A stretch of 64,000 bases of DNA, from positions 434,001 through 498,000 of the forward strand of contig NZ_JAJLJH010000002.1 of assembly GCF_023231945.1 (NCBI RefSeq), written 5' to 3'. The notes below the pieces were generated by a model. It made no database searches, had not been told where the DNA came from, and was given only the letters and a program-made list of their open reading frames with translations. This document shows positions 37,981 to 46,964 of the stretch, piece by piece (within the stretch, counting starts at the first letter, position 1; each line of letters opens with the position of its first letter). The translations under genes and the position numbers were made by a program. The DNA comes from Scleromatobacter humisilvae (GTDB lineage: Bacteria; Pseudomonadota; Gammaproteobacteria; Burkholderiales; Burkholderiaceae_C).

Positions 37981-38946
37981 ATGAGCCGCGCCGTCCGGGC
38001 CGTCTCCACCGTCGTCTCGCCGGCGGGCCAGCGTGCCAAGCTGCTGACGTTCTTCTTCCATCGCGTGCTCGAGAAGCCCGATCCGATGATCCCCGGCGAG
38101 ATGCACGCGACGCAGTTCGACGAGGCGCTGCGCTGGATCGGCGACCAGTTCCGCGTGCTGCCGCCGCTGGAAGCCTGCGAGCGCCTGGCCACGGGCACCC
38201 TCCCCGCACGCGCCGCGATCATCAGCTTCGACGACGGCTACCGCGACAACCACGACGTCGCGCTGCCGCTGCTCAAGCGCCATCGCATGACGGCCGCCTT
38301 CTTCGTGGCCACCGGCTATCTTGGAGACGGCGTGCAGTTCAACGACCGGCTGACCGAGGCCGTGCGCGCGCATGCCGGCGACAGCTTCGACGCCGGGTGG
38401 CTGGGCCTGGGCATCCTGCCCACTGGCGACCTGCCGGCGCGGCTGCGGACCCTGCACCGGCTGCGCGAGGGCATCAAGTACCTGCCGCCGGCCGAGCGCA
38501 ACCAGGCGCTCGAACGCATCGAGTCGGCCTGCGGTCTGGCTGCATCGCGCAGCGCGCGCGATCGCGTCATGATGACGCCGGAGGAAGTGCAGGTGCTGGC
38601 CGCCAACGGCATGGAGATCGGCGGCCACACGGTGATGCATCCGATCCTGAAGTCGGTCGACGACGACACGGCCTTCGAGGAGATCCGCCTCGGCCGCGAC
38701 GCGCTGGCCGCGCTGCTGCCGCAGCCGCCGCGGCTGTTTGCCTACCCGAACGGCAAGCTGGGGACGGACTTCGATCCGCGCCACGCCGACATGGCCCGCC
38801 GTGCCGGCTTCTCCTACGCGTTCTCGACGCAGCGCGGGGCCGCGGACGCGCGCACGGATCGCATGATGCTGCCGCGCTTCATGCCCTGGGACAGGCAGGC
38901 GCTGCGCTTCAAGCTGCAGGCGCTCAAGGTGTTGCTCGGGCGTTGA
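37981..38946 (+). CDS. Polysaccharide deacetylase family protein
   Basis: A 321-residue NodB-homology protein. The metal-binding motif is SFDDGYRDNHDVA and a second motif is IGGHTVMHPIL; LFAYPNGKLGTDF is the third. An insertion of about 80 residues (130-215) separates motifs 1 and 2. It would remove acetyl (or similar) groups from the polymer or a lipid-linked intermediate. ATG 37981 was chosen over longer readings that run through the promoter region. Its end overlaps the convergent Wzy-like gene by 23 bp. Confidence 0.88.
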   Translation: MSRAVRAVSTVVSPAGQRAKLLTFFFHRVLEKPDPMIPGEMHATQFDEALRWIGDQFRVLPPLEACERLATGTLPARAAIISFDDGYRDNHDVALPLLKRHRMTAAFFVATGYLGDGVQFNDRLTEAVRAHAGDSFDAGWLGLGILPTGDLPARLRTLHRLREGIKYLPPAERNQALERIESACGLAASRSARDRVMMTPEEVQVLAANGMEIGGHTVMHPILKSVDDDTAFEEIRLGRDALAALLPQPPRLFAYPNGKLGTDFDPRHADMARRAGFSYAFSTQRGAADARTDRMMLPRFMPWDRQALRFKLQALKVLLGR

Positions 38947-40981
38947 CGCCGGCGCCGAGCTCGGCGCCCGCGATCACGACGAAGAACAGCAGGAACGCGA
39001 CGCGCGGCACGTCCATGACGCTGTTGACCAGGCCGGCGCACAGGGCACCGCCCAGCGACGCGGCCAGGAACGGCGCGAAGACCGGCCCGCTCGGGCCCGC
39101 GTGCGCGAGCCGCCGCAACGCGATCGCCGCGCAGGCCAGGAACGCGAGCAGCGCGGGCAGCCCGCGCTCGACCAGGACGTCGAGATAGAGGTTGTCGATG
39201 TGCCAGGGCACGTAGTAGCCCATGGCCGTCGGCAGCCAGTGGGCCAGGCCATTCGAGAAGTCGCCGTTGGACAGCAGCGGCGTGCCGTCCGGGGCCGTCA
39301 GCACCAGGTGATCGACCGCCACGTCGCCGCCGACGTCGATGTCGGCGATCGAGAAGATGGCGCCACGCGGCCACGCCGGATCGCCGACGCTCATGGCCTG
39401 CCCGTACACCATCATCGTCGCGTGTTGCCATCCCGCCGTGGGCTTGCGCAGGGCGAGGACCCCGGCCTGGCAATGCCGCGCATACAGCAGGTGGCTCTCG
39501 CAGACACGCACGTACAGGTGCGCGGGCGTCGCGGCCCGGACGTCGAGATCGAGCTGATGCCGATTGCCCGGATGGATCGCGACGCGCTGGTTCAGCGCCA
39601 TGACGCCGTCGATGTCGTCTCGCGTGCGAGGCCCGAGCAGGCGCACGAAGCGCGCTGGCTGCCAGCGCACGTCGCCCGGGAACTCGAGACCCGGCACGCG
39701 CGTCGCGTAGCCCTCGGGCAGCCGGCCGGCGCCGATGCCCGCGAGCCAGTCAGCGGGCGTGTCCATCAGGCTCACGCCATCGCTCCAGTGCTCGCGCCGG
39801 CTCAGGTAGTCGCTGTCGGTCGCGGCGATGCGTTCGCGCAGGAACGTGCCCAGGCCGATCACCGCGAACACCTCGAGCAGCAGCGCCATCGCCAGAGCGG
39901 TCGACGCGGCCACGCGCCACGAGCACGGGCGCTTCCAGCGCAACCAGGCCGCGGCGGACAAGGCCAGTGCCAGCAGCATGAGCCCCGCCGGCGCGGCGCC
40001 GCCCCAGTCGAACGCCAGGATCAGCACGGCATCGATCGCGACGAGTGCCGCGGCGGCGCCGACGGCGGTCACCCAGCCGCTGCGCCGGCCCCGCCCTGCC
40101 CGTCGCAGCATCACGACGCCGAGCACGGCAAGCGGCACGGCCACGGCGACATAGACGCCGCGCGAGAACGTCGTCAGGCAGGTGTAGACGGCCAGCAAGG
40201 CCAGCGTCGCGGCGACGCTCCAGAGACCGGGCGACTTCTGCGACCAGAGCGTCCAGGCCACGAACGGCACCGCGAGGCCGAGGTAGGCGTCGATCGCGCC
40301 GCCGCCCACGTGCATCTCCCAGAACAGCGCGGTGGTGCGATACGGGCCGGAGAACTGCCACAGGCTCGTGTAGGCGGCGCGCTCCGAGATCGCGGCGAGC
40401 ACGACCGCGAGCAGGCCGCCCAGCATGCCGGCGACCAGGCGCCGCACCGCGGAATCGCGGTCGACAGCAAATTCGCGGCGCAGCGGTCGCCACAGCAGCG
40501 CCGCCCACAGCACGCTCTTGAACACGCGCCAGGCGTTGAGCGGATCCTCGTAGCCCTGGAACCAGGCGCCGGCCAGCGACGGGCCGCCGGCGGCCGCGAC
40601 GCCGCGCGCCAGGCTGGCGACGCTGAGCAACGCGAACGCCAGCGCGGCCCATTCGAACGGCGTCCATCGGCGTGGCTGTTCCGTCGAGCGATCCGCCGAC
40701 CACGCCGCCCTCGCCTGCAGCGCCGCGGCGACCGCCAGCACGAGCAGGTCGAACTCCTCGATGACGAGGCCTCCGGTCCAGGGTGCGAAATCGAGGATGG
40801 GCAGGGCCGCCGGCACGATCCACAGCCAGTGCCGCGGGCGCCACGCCACAAGCGCCATGGCCGCGACGAAGGCGATCAGCGCCCATGCCGGCGCGAGCGG
40901 ATGCTGCCGGGCCAGCACGGCCCCGAAGCCGGCGCACAGGACGGCCGCCAGCGCCGGCAACGCCTGCGGGCGCCTGATCAC
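38924..40981 (-). CDS. Wzy/O-antigen-ligase-like membrane protein with inserted extracytoplasmic module (copy A)
   Basis: A polytopic protein of 685 residues with about ten to twelve membrane spans. The O-antigen-ligase-type TFSRG motif is at 271-275. The large loop before the final spans (about 400-595) begins REHWSDGVSLM and holds an inserted module of about 150 residues ending in LLSNGDFSNGLAHW, resembling a beta-sandwich carbohydrate-binding domain; the ligase-type His follows in WHIDNLYLDVLVERGL (His594). GTG start overlapping the stop of copy B (GTGA). Probably polymerises or attaches the exopolysaccharide repeat units. Confidence 0.8.
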   Translation of the reverse strand: MIRRPQALPALAAVLCAGFGAVLARQHPLAPAWALIAFVAAMALVAWRPRHWLWIVPAALPILDFAPWTGGLVIEEFDLLVLAVAAALQARAAWSADRSTEQPRRWTPFEWAALAFALLSVASLARGVAAAGGPSLAGAWFQGYEDPLNAWRVFKSVLWAALLWRPLRREFAVDRDSAVRRLVAGMLGGLLAVVLAAISERAAYTSLWQFSGPYRTTALFWEMHVGGGAIDAYLGLAVPFVAWTLWSQKSPGLWSVAATLALLAVYTCLTTFSRGVYVAVAVPLAVLGVVMLRRAGRGRRSGWVTAVGAAAALVAIDAVLILAFDWGGAAPAGLMLLALALSAAAWLRWKRPCSWRVAASTALAMALLLEVFAVIGLGTFLRERIAATDSDYLSRREHWSDGVSLMDTPADWLAGIGAGRLPEGYATRVPGLEFPGDVRWQPARFVRLLGPRTRDDIDGVMALNQRVAIHPGNRHQLDLDVRAATPAHLYVRVCESHLLYARHCQAGVLALRKPTAGWQHATMMVYGQAMSVGDPAWPRGAIFSIADIDVGGDVAVDHLVLTAPDGTPLLSNGDFSNGLAHWLPTAMGYYVPWHIDNLYLDVLVERGLPALLAFLACAAIALRRLAHAGPSGPVFAPFLAASLGGALCAGLVNSVMDVPRVAFLLFFVVIAGAELGAGVNARATP

Positions 40982-43446
40982 GTGCGCCGCAGGCCGTGCA
41001 ACGTCAACGCTTGCAGCAGCAGGAAATAGAAGACGAAGGCGTCGCGCGGGACATCGACCAGGCTGTCGAACAGGCCGACCACGATGAAGCCGGCGATCGA
41101 GCCGGCCAGCGCGGGCGCGAGCGGATGCGCGCGCGCCGAGCCGAAGCCCAGCCGCCACAGGCCGCCAAGCAGCATCAGCACGAACACGCCGAGGCCGAAC
41201 AGGCCCTGGTCGAACAGCACGTGCACGAACACGTTCTTCAGGTGCCAGGGCAGGTGGTTGCGGTCGCTGGAGAAGAACCAGTGCGCCATGCCGTGCGAGA
41301 AGTCGCCGTTGATCAGCAGGTCGTCCCCGCCGGCATCGAGCAGCCGCACGTCGCGCACCTCGAGCAGCGTGGCCTGCGACCGGTTGCTGATCGAGAAGCT
41401 CAGCATCCGCGGCGCGAACGGGTGGCCGCCCGAGACGGCCGCGCCGTCCAGTGGCGTGCGAATCGCCTGCCAGGTCGCGCCGGTCGCGGGCACCTCGACC
41501 TCCTTGAGCAGGCAGCCGCCGTTGTACAGCAGGTGCTTCTCGCAGAGCTCGAGATGCAGGCCCGTCGGGCGATCCGCGTGCACCATCAGTTCGACCTGCA
41601 CCGGCTGGCGTGGGACGCGCACGCGCTGCGAGACGCGCAGCAGCTCGCCCCATCCGAGCATGTGGCGGCCGGCGGACAGCGCCAGCGCGGGCTCGGCGGC
41701 GGTTCCCCGCAACGCGTAGTCGCCCGGCGCGTCGGTGTTGCCGTGCAGGATGAAATACGTCGCGGGGTATCGGCCCAGTCCGACGCCGAACGCCCACTGC
41801 TCGGGCGAATGCAGCACCGACAGGCCTTCGCTCCAGTGATCGATGCGGGTCTGCAGGTCGCCTTCGGTGGTCGACATCCGATCCGTCATGTAGGCGCCGC
41901 CCATCATCACGCCGATGCCGCCGCTGGCGGCCACCATGCACGCGAAGACGGCCGCCTGCCAGCGGCGCGAACTCGGCCACGCGCGCTCCGGGCGTCCGGC
42001 GCGCGCGGAGGCGAGCGCCAGGGCAATCAGCAGCAACACCGCCATCACGGGCAACGCACGAATGAGCGCCGGCTCGCCGCCCCAGTGCCAGCAGACCAGG
42101 CCCAGCGCGAACAGGACGGCTGCATAGCCCGCGAAGGCCATCCAGCGCGTGCGGGGCGCATACGAGGCCGCCCCCGCGAACGTGAACGCCAGCGCATAGG
42201 CCACGTAGGCGCCGCGCGGCAGCGCCCAGGATGCGAGCAGCACCAGCCCCGACAACGCCACCGAGAGCGCCGCCGTGCGCCATTCCGGCGCGGGCTCCTG
42301 GCCGGCCGGACTCGCCCCCAGGCGCAGCAACAGCGCGAACGCGCCGAGCACCGCCAGCAGGCCACGATAGCCAGCCACCGGGAACAGCCAGAACGCCGCG
42401 CCCGCGTAGCCGATGACGAACACCGCCGCCCAGCCCATCCATCCACGCACGGAGCCGGCCAACGCGGCGCGCTGGCGCATCCCCAGCCAGGCCATGACCA
42501 CGAGGCCTACGGGAATGGCCAGGAACACGCCGCGCGAGAAGGTCGTCAGGCAGGCATAGCTGGCCAGGACGAGCGTCGCGAGCGCGCCGATCCAGCGCCA
42601 GCCGCGCCCGGCCGTCTGCAGCTCGCGCACGGCGAACGGCACCGTGAGCGCCAGGAAGCCATCGAGCGCCGCGCCGCCGACGTGCATCTCCCAGAACAGC
42701 GCGGTGGTGCGGTAGTCGGTCGTGAAATCGAGCAGGCGGGTGAAGGCCAGGCGCTCCCACAGCGCGGCGAGGCTGACGCCGGCCAGCCCCACGCACAGGC
42801 CGGTCGACCAGTAGCGCGACGCCTTCAGCGGGTCGGCGGCGTGCGCGTCGCGCCAGAGCGGAAACAGCAGCAGCGCGAAGAAGAAGCTCTTGGCCAGGCG
42901 CACCGAGTTCATCGGCCCGAAGTAGCCCTGGAACCAGCCGAACTCGAATCCGCCGGCGTCCGACACCCCGCGCACCAGCGCCACCGCGATCGACAGCGCG
43001 AACAGCACGACCAGCAGCCGCGACGACAACGCGACGGGCGCGTCGTCATGCGCGTCGCCCTGGCGCGGCGCCCCGGCGCGCTCCAGCGCACGCCGCGCAT
43101 AGCCACCGGTGGCGACGGCCAGCACCAGCATGTCCAGCTCTTCGAACGTGAGCCAGCCGGTCCAAGGCGCGAAGCCCGCCAGCGCGAGCACGGCCGGCAG
43201 CGCCAGGATCCAGGCGCCCGGCCACAGGATCGTGCCGGCGGCCACCGCGATGAACACGGCCGCCGCGACCAGCGGCGGGCCGATCGGATATTGCAGCGCC
43301 AGCGCGAGTCCGCAGCCGGCGCAGGCCAGGCAGACAAACGCCGCGAGCAGCCGGATCGACACGGGCCGTGACGGTTCCGACGACGATCCCCTCGGGGCGA
43401 TGGCGCCGACGGGGCCGCGCGAGTTGGCGTGAAGGGAATCTGCCAT
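40978..43446 (-). CDS. Wzy/O-antigen-ligase-like membrane protein with inserted extracytoplasmic module (copy B)
   Basis: A larger paralogue (822 residues) of the next gene, with matching landmarks: ALAGFAPWTGWLTFEELDMLVLAVA near the N-terminus, WFQGYFGPMNSVRLAKS, RTTALFWEMHVGGAALDGFLAL, TTFSRG at 301-306, DHWSEGLSVLHS, the inserted module ending LLINGDFSHGMAHW, and the ligase-type motif PWHLKNVFVHVLFDQGL (His735). It has additional membrane spans in the middle compared with copy A. Third gene of the minus-strand operon that begins with the acyl ligase; 28 bp after the decarboxylase gene. Confidence 0.82.
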   Translation of the reverse strand: MADSLHANSRGPVGAIAPRGSSSEPSRPVSIRLLAAFVCLACAGCGLALALQYPIGPPLVAAAVFIAVAAGTILWPGAWILALPAVLALAGFAPWTGWLTFEELDMLVLAVATGGYARRALERAGAPRQGDAHDDAPVALSSRLLVVLFALSIAVALVRGVSDAGGFEFGWFQGYFGPMNSVRLAKSFFFALLLFPLWRDAHAADPLKASRYWSTGLCVGLAGVSLAALWERLAFTRLLDFTTDYRTTALFWEMHVGGAALDGFLALTVPFAVRELQTAGRGWRWIGALATLVLASYACLTTFSRGVFLAIPVGLVVMAWLGMRQRAALAGSVRGWMGWAAVFVIGYAGAAFWLFPVAGYRGLLAVLGAFALLLRLGASPAGQEPAPEWRTAALSVALSGLVLLASWALPRGAYVAYALAFTFAGAASYAPRTRWMAFAGYAAVLFALGLVCWHWGGEPALIRALPVMAVLLLIALALASARAGRPERAWPSSRRWQAAVFACMVAASGGIGVMMGGAYMTDRMSTTEGDLQTRIDHWSEGLSVLHSPEQWAFGVGLGRYPATYFILHGNTDAPGDYALRGTAAEPALALSAGRHMLGWGELLRVSQRVRVPRQPVQVELMVHADRPTGLHLELCEKHLLYNGGCLLKEVEVPATGATWQAIRTPLDGAAVSGGHPFAPRMLSFSISNRSQATLLEVRDVRLLDAGGDDLLINGDFSHGMAHWFFSSDRNHLPWHLKNVFVHVLFDQGLFGLGVFVLMLLGGLWRLGFGSARAHPLAPALAGSIAGFIVVGLFDSLVDVPRDAFVFYFLLLQALTLHGLRRT

Positions 43447-43474
43447 CGCGAATCGGCCGGCCGGCGCGTCGGCG

Positions 43475-44740
43475 CTAGACCAGCACTTCCGTGCAGCCCG
43501 GGTGCCCGAGGAAGGCTTGCGGGCTCGCGCTCGCGCCGTAGGCCCCGGACTGGAACACCACCACCAGGTCGCCGGCCTGGGCCACCGGCAGCGCCATGCG
43601 GTCGGCGAGGAGGTCGAGCGGCGTGCACAGCGGCCCGACCACCGTCGCCTCCTCCAGCGCCGCGTCGCCCTGGCGGTTGCCGATCGCGACGGGATAGTTC
43701 TTGCGGATCACCTGGCCGAAATTGCCCGAGGCCGACAGATGGTGGTTGAGCCCGCCGTCGGTCACGAGGAAGACCTTGCCGCGCGACTCCTTGCGATCGA
43801 GGATGCGCGTGACGTAGACGCCCGCCTCGCCGACGAGGTAGCGGCCGAGTTCGAGCACGATGGAGGCCGCCGGCAGGTCGCGCGCAGCGCGCTCGCGCAG
43901 GCTCAGCAGGTTGTCCGCGATCGGCGCGAGGTCGAGGCGCTGCTCGCCCGGGAAGTACGGGATGCCGAAGCCGCCGCCGAGGTTGAGCGATCGCACCGCC
44001 TCGGGCTTGTGCGCGGCCAGGCGCAGCGCGAGTTCGTAGGACTTGAGCTGCGCCTCGCAGATCGCCTCGGCCCGCAGGTTCTGCGACCCCGCGAACAGAT
44101 GGAAGCCCTCGAACTCGAGGCCGAAAGCGTCGATCGCATCCAGCATCGCGGGCACGACCTCGACGTCGACGCCGAACTGCTTCGGGCCGCCGCCCATCTT
44201 CATGCCCGAGCCCTTCAGCTCGAAGTCCGGGTTCACGCGCACGGCCACGCGCGGCGCGATGCCCAGCTGCGTGCCGATGTCCTTCAACAGGCGGACCTCG
44301 CGCATCGACTCGACGTTGAGCAGCACGCGCGACGCCACGGCTTGCCTCAGTTCCGCCTCGCGCTTGCCGGGCCCCGCGAAGCTGATCTCGCGCGGATCGG
44401 CGCCGGCGTCCAGCGCCACCTTCAGCTCGCCGGCCGAGGCCACGTCGATGCCGTCGACCAGTTGCGCCATCAGCCCGACGACGGCCGGCATCGGGTTGGC
44501 CTTCATCGCGTAGTGCAGGCGGATCCCCGATGGCAACGCGTCGCGAAGCTCGGCGACGCGCTGGCGCAGCAGGCCGCGATCGTAGGCGAAGAACGGCGTC
44601 TGGCCGACGCGCTCGGCCAGGGTCGACAGCGTCTCGCCACCGACGAGCAGCTGGCCGCCGGCGGTGGCGAACTGCGTCATCGACGCGTGGCGCGGCGCGC
44701 CGGGCGCGACCTGCAGGGGATCCATCGACGACTCCGTCAT
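43475..44740 (-). CDS. PLP-dependent decarboxylase, exosortase A system-associated
   Basis: A fold-type III PLP enzyme (alanine-racemase-like barrel plus C-terminal beta domain), 421 residues. The PLP lysine is in LHYAMKANPMPAVV (Lys80); phosphate-binding NLGGGFGIPYF and GPLCTPLDLL with the second-half cysteine are present. This is the family named 'pyridoxal-dependent decarboxylase, exosortase A system-associated', related to diaminopimelate/ornithine decarboxylases; its substrate is not established. The start overlaps the acyl ligase stop (ATGA), and adjacency of the two is a hallmark of XrtA loci. Confidence 0.9.
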   Translation of the reverse strand: MTESSMDPLQVAPGAPRHASMTQFATAGGQLLVGGETLSTLAERVGQTPFFAYDRGLLRQRVAELRDALPSGIRLHYAMKANPMPAVVGLMAQLVDGIDVASAGELKVALDAGADPREISFAGPGKREAELRQAVASRVLLNVESMREVRLLKDIGTQLGIAPRVAVRVNPDFELKGSGMKMGGGPKQFGVDVEVVPAMLDAIDAFGLEFEGFHLFAGSQNLRAEAICEAQLKSYELALRLAAHKPEAVRSLNLGGGFGIPYFPGEQRLDLAPIADNLLSLRERAARDLPAASIVLELGRYLVGEAGVYVTRILDRKESRGKVFLVTDGGLNHHLSASGNFGQVIRKNYPVAIGNRQGDAALEEATVVGPLCTPLDLLADRMALPVAQAGDLVVVFQSGAYGASASPQAFLGHPGCTEVLV

Positions 44741-46362
44741 GTCGGCTCCGCGGCGCTGCGGGCCTGGGCCGACCATTCGGTCGACAACAGCTTGCGATCG
44801 ATCTTGCCGTTCGGATTGCGCGGCAGCGGACCGACGCGCACGGCGATGCCCGCCGGCACCATGTAGGCCGGCATGCGGGCGCGGCATTGCGCCTGCAGGG
44901 CCGCAAGGTCGACGCTGTCCTGCCCCGCCGGCGCCGTGGCGATCACCTGGATCGCCTGTCCGAGCACGGCGTGCTCGACCCCGAACGCGACGCACTCGCC
45001 GACATGCCGCGTCGCGTACAGGATCTCCTCGACCTCGGCCGGGCTGACGCGGTAGCCCGACGTCTTGATCATCTCGTCGCGGCGTCCGATGAAATACAGG
45101 AAGCCTTCGGCGTCGCGGCGCACCGTGTCGCCCGAGTAGACGGCGAACTCCGGCAACTGCAGGCCGACTTCGCGCCAAGGGCCGCCGGCCGGCAAAGGCT
45201 TGTAGCGTTCGGCGGTCTTGGCGGCGTCGTTCCAGTAGCCCATGCCGACCAGGCCGCCGCGGTGCACCAGCTCGCCGGGCTCGTCGGCATCGCAGCTCGT
45301 GCCGTCCTCGCGCAGCACGAGGATCTCGGCGTTGGGGATCGCCTTGCCGATCGAATCGGGCCGGCGATCGACCTCCTCGGGAGGCAGATAGGTCGAACGG
45401 AACGCCTCGGTCAGGCCGTACATCAGGAAGGGGCGGCTGCGCGGCAGGTGCTGGCGCAGCAGCGTCAGCGTCTCGAGCGGCATGCGCCCGCCCGTGTTCG
45501 CGAAATAGCGCAGGTTGTCGGCGACCGACTCCGGCCACTTCAGCGCGGTGAGCTGGATGTAGAGCGGCGGCACGGCGGTCAGGCCGGTCACCTTCTCGCG
45601 CTCCATCGCCTTGAGCACGTCGCGCGGCAGCACGTAGTTCAGCAGCACCACGCGGGCGCCGCTGTGGAACGCGGTCGTCAGCTGGCTGAAGCCGGCGTCG
45701 AACGACAGCGGCAACGCCGCGAGCAGCGTGTCGCCGGCGTGGTTCTCGAGGTAGGACGCGACGCTCTTGGCGCCCAGCACCATGTTGCGGTGGGACAGCA
45801 CGACGCCCTTGGGCTTGCCGGTGCTGCCCGAGGTGTAGAGGATCGCCACCATGTCGGTGTCGATGACGCGGTGATGCGCGCCGGGCGGCGTGTCGAGGAA
45901 GCCGTCCCACGACGTCGAGCGCAGGCGCGGCGGCAGGCCCGCGGGCTCGGCCTCCGCACCGGTCGACACGACCTGACCCAGGCTGCCGCAGCGATCGAGC
46001 ACCTCGGTCAGCGTGGCGAGGCGCTCCGGCGACGTGACGAGCAGGCGCACGTCGCAATCGGCCAGGATGAAGCCCACCTGCTCCGCCTTGAGCACCGGAT
46101 TGATCGGCACGAAGACGGCGCCGGCCGCGGCCGCGCCGAAGCTGGCCACGACCGTCTCTACGCGCTTCTCGAGATAGATGCCGACGCGTTCGCCGCGGCC
46201 GATGCCGGCCTGGACGAGTCCGGCCGCGAAACGCTGGATCGCCTCCAGCAGGCTCCCGTACGAAACGTGGCAATCGCCGTCGGTCAGCGCGATCGCCGAC
46301 GGCGTGCGACGCGCGCTCGTGGCAATCAGTTCATGAAGAAGCGTCGAATCGTTCACGGGCAC
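44737..46362 (-). CDS. Acyl-CoA ligase (AMP-forming), exosortase A system-associated
   Basis: A 541-residue ANL-superfamily adenylating enzyme. The P-loop is LYTSGSTGKPKGVVLSHRN (about 175-193), the A8 hinge YFIGRRDEMIKTSGYRVSPAEVEE, and the catalytic lysine is in NPNGKIDRK (Lys520). It activates a carboxylic acid as adenylate and loads it on CoA or on a carrier protein; the dedicated acyl carrier protein gene lies just across the divergent promoter. Start at GTG 46362 or GTG 46356. First gene of the minus-strand operon, behind a sigma-54 promoter at 46575-46590. Confidence 0.9.
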   Translation of the reverse strand: MPVNDSTLLHELIATSARRTPSAIALTDGDCHVSYGSLLEAIQRFAAGLVQAGIGRGERVGIYLEKRVETVVASFGAAAAGAVFVPINPVLKAEQVGFILADCDVRLLVTSPERLATLTEVLDRCGSLGQVVSTGAEAEPAGLPPRLRSTSWDGFLDTPPGAHHRVIDTDMVAILYTSGSTGKPKGVVLSHRNMVLGAKSVASYLENHAGDTLLAALPLSFDAGFSQLTTAFHSGARVVLLNYVLPRDVLKAMEREKVTGLTAVPPLYIQLTALKWPESVADNLRYFANTGGRMPLETLTLLRQHLPRSRPFLMYGLTEAFRSTYLPPEEVDRRPDSIGKAIPNAEILVLREDGTSCDADEPGELVHRGGLVGMGYWNDAAKTAERYKPLPAGGPWREVGLQLPEFAVYSGDTVRRDAEGFLYFIGRRDEMIKTSGYRVSPAEVEEILYATRHVGECVAFGVEHAVLGQAIQVIATAPAGQDSVDLAALQAQCRARMPAYMVPAGIAVRVGPLPRNPNGKIDRKLLSTEWSAQARSAAEPT

Positions 46363-46705
46363 GGCACAGGCTGACGTCGAGGAGGAAAAAGTATCGCACG
46401 CCGTCCGCGGCGGGACGGGGCGACTGCCGCGCTGTCGCGCGAAGGAGCGCGGTCGTCCCCGCTCCGCGCCTTCGTCTCGACAACAGACCCGACAGTGTCG
46501 TTTGCAAGGTGCGTCGACGCCTCGGAGTTCCCCCTAGTTCAAGGTGCCCGTGCGGCCTCGGGCGCCCTCGCCGCAGCCACATTCGTGCCATCGATCACGA
46601 AGCGCCGATGACATGTCCGCCGTGTGACGGATTCGGGGGCGTTCGGGATCGACCGCCGCAATCGAACTCAGATACCATCCTGGGAAATTGGAGGGGTCCG
46701 CTCGG
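46363..46705. other. Divergent promoter region of the XrtA-associated operons
   Basis: A 343-bp gap between the acyl ligase gene (minus) and the acyl carrier protein gene (plus). It contains a sigma-54 promoter reading toward the ligase (46575-46590) and a GGAGGGG ribosome site for the carrier protein (46690-46696). No sigma-54 match reading toward the carrier protein was found. The DNA between 46363 and 46560 would be the untranslated leader of the ligase operon. Confidence 0.6.
46575..46590 (-). promoter_or_regulatory. Sigma-54 promoter of the ligase-decarboxylase-Wzy operon
   Basis: On the minus strand TGGCACGAATGTGGCT matches the RpoN consensus TGGCACG-N4-TTGCW with a single mismatch; the invariant GG and GC are ten bases apart. 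Transcription would start near 46564, about 200 nt before the ligase start. Sigma-54 control together with PrsK/PrsR-type regulators is known for exosortase A/PEP-CTERM systems. Confidence 0.7.
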
Positions 46706-46957
46706 ATGGACACGACACAAGAAATCATTCGCCTGTTGGACGACGTGCTGAGCCTGGGCGGCCGCACCGCGTCATTCACTCGTGCAACGCCGCTGCTGGG
46801 GTCGGTCGCAGAACTCGACTCCATGGCGGTCGTCTCGCTGATCACAGCCATGGAAGAGCAGTTCGGGATCGTCATCGACGACGACGACATCGACGGACAC
46901 ACGTTCGCGACCGTCGGCAGCCTGACCGATTTCGTGTCGGGCAAGCTGGCCGGCTGA
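46706..46957 (+). CDS. Acyl carrier protein
   Basis: An acidic 83-residue carrier protein with the phosphopantetheine-attachment serine in VAELDSMAVVSLITAMEEQFGI (Ser39), DSM replacing the usual DSL. It is not the fatty-acid-synthesis ACP (no fab genes nearby) but the dedicated carrier of the exosortase A locus, placed to receive the acid activated by the divergent AMP ligase and/or to donate acyl groups to the FeeM-like transferases. GGAGGGG ribosome site; first gene of a six-gene plus-strand operon. Confidence 0.88.
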   Translation: MDTTQEIIRLLDDVLSLGGRTASFTRATPLLGSVAELDSMAVVSLITAMEEQFGIVIDDDDIDGHTFATVGSLTDFVSGKLAG

Positions 46958-46964
46958 GGCCGAC

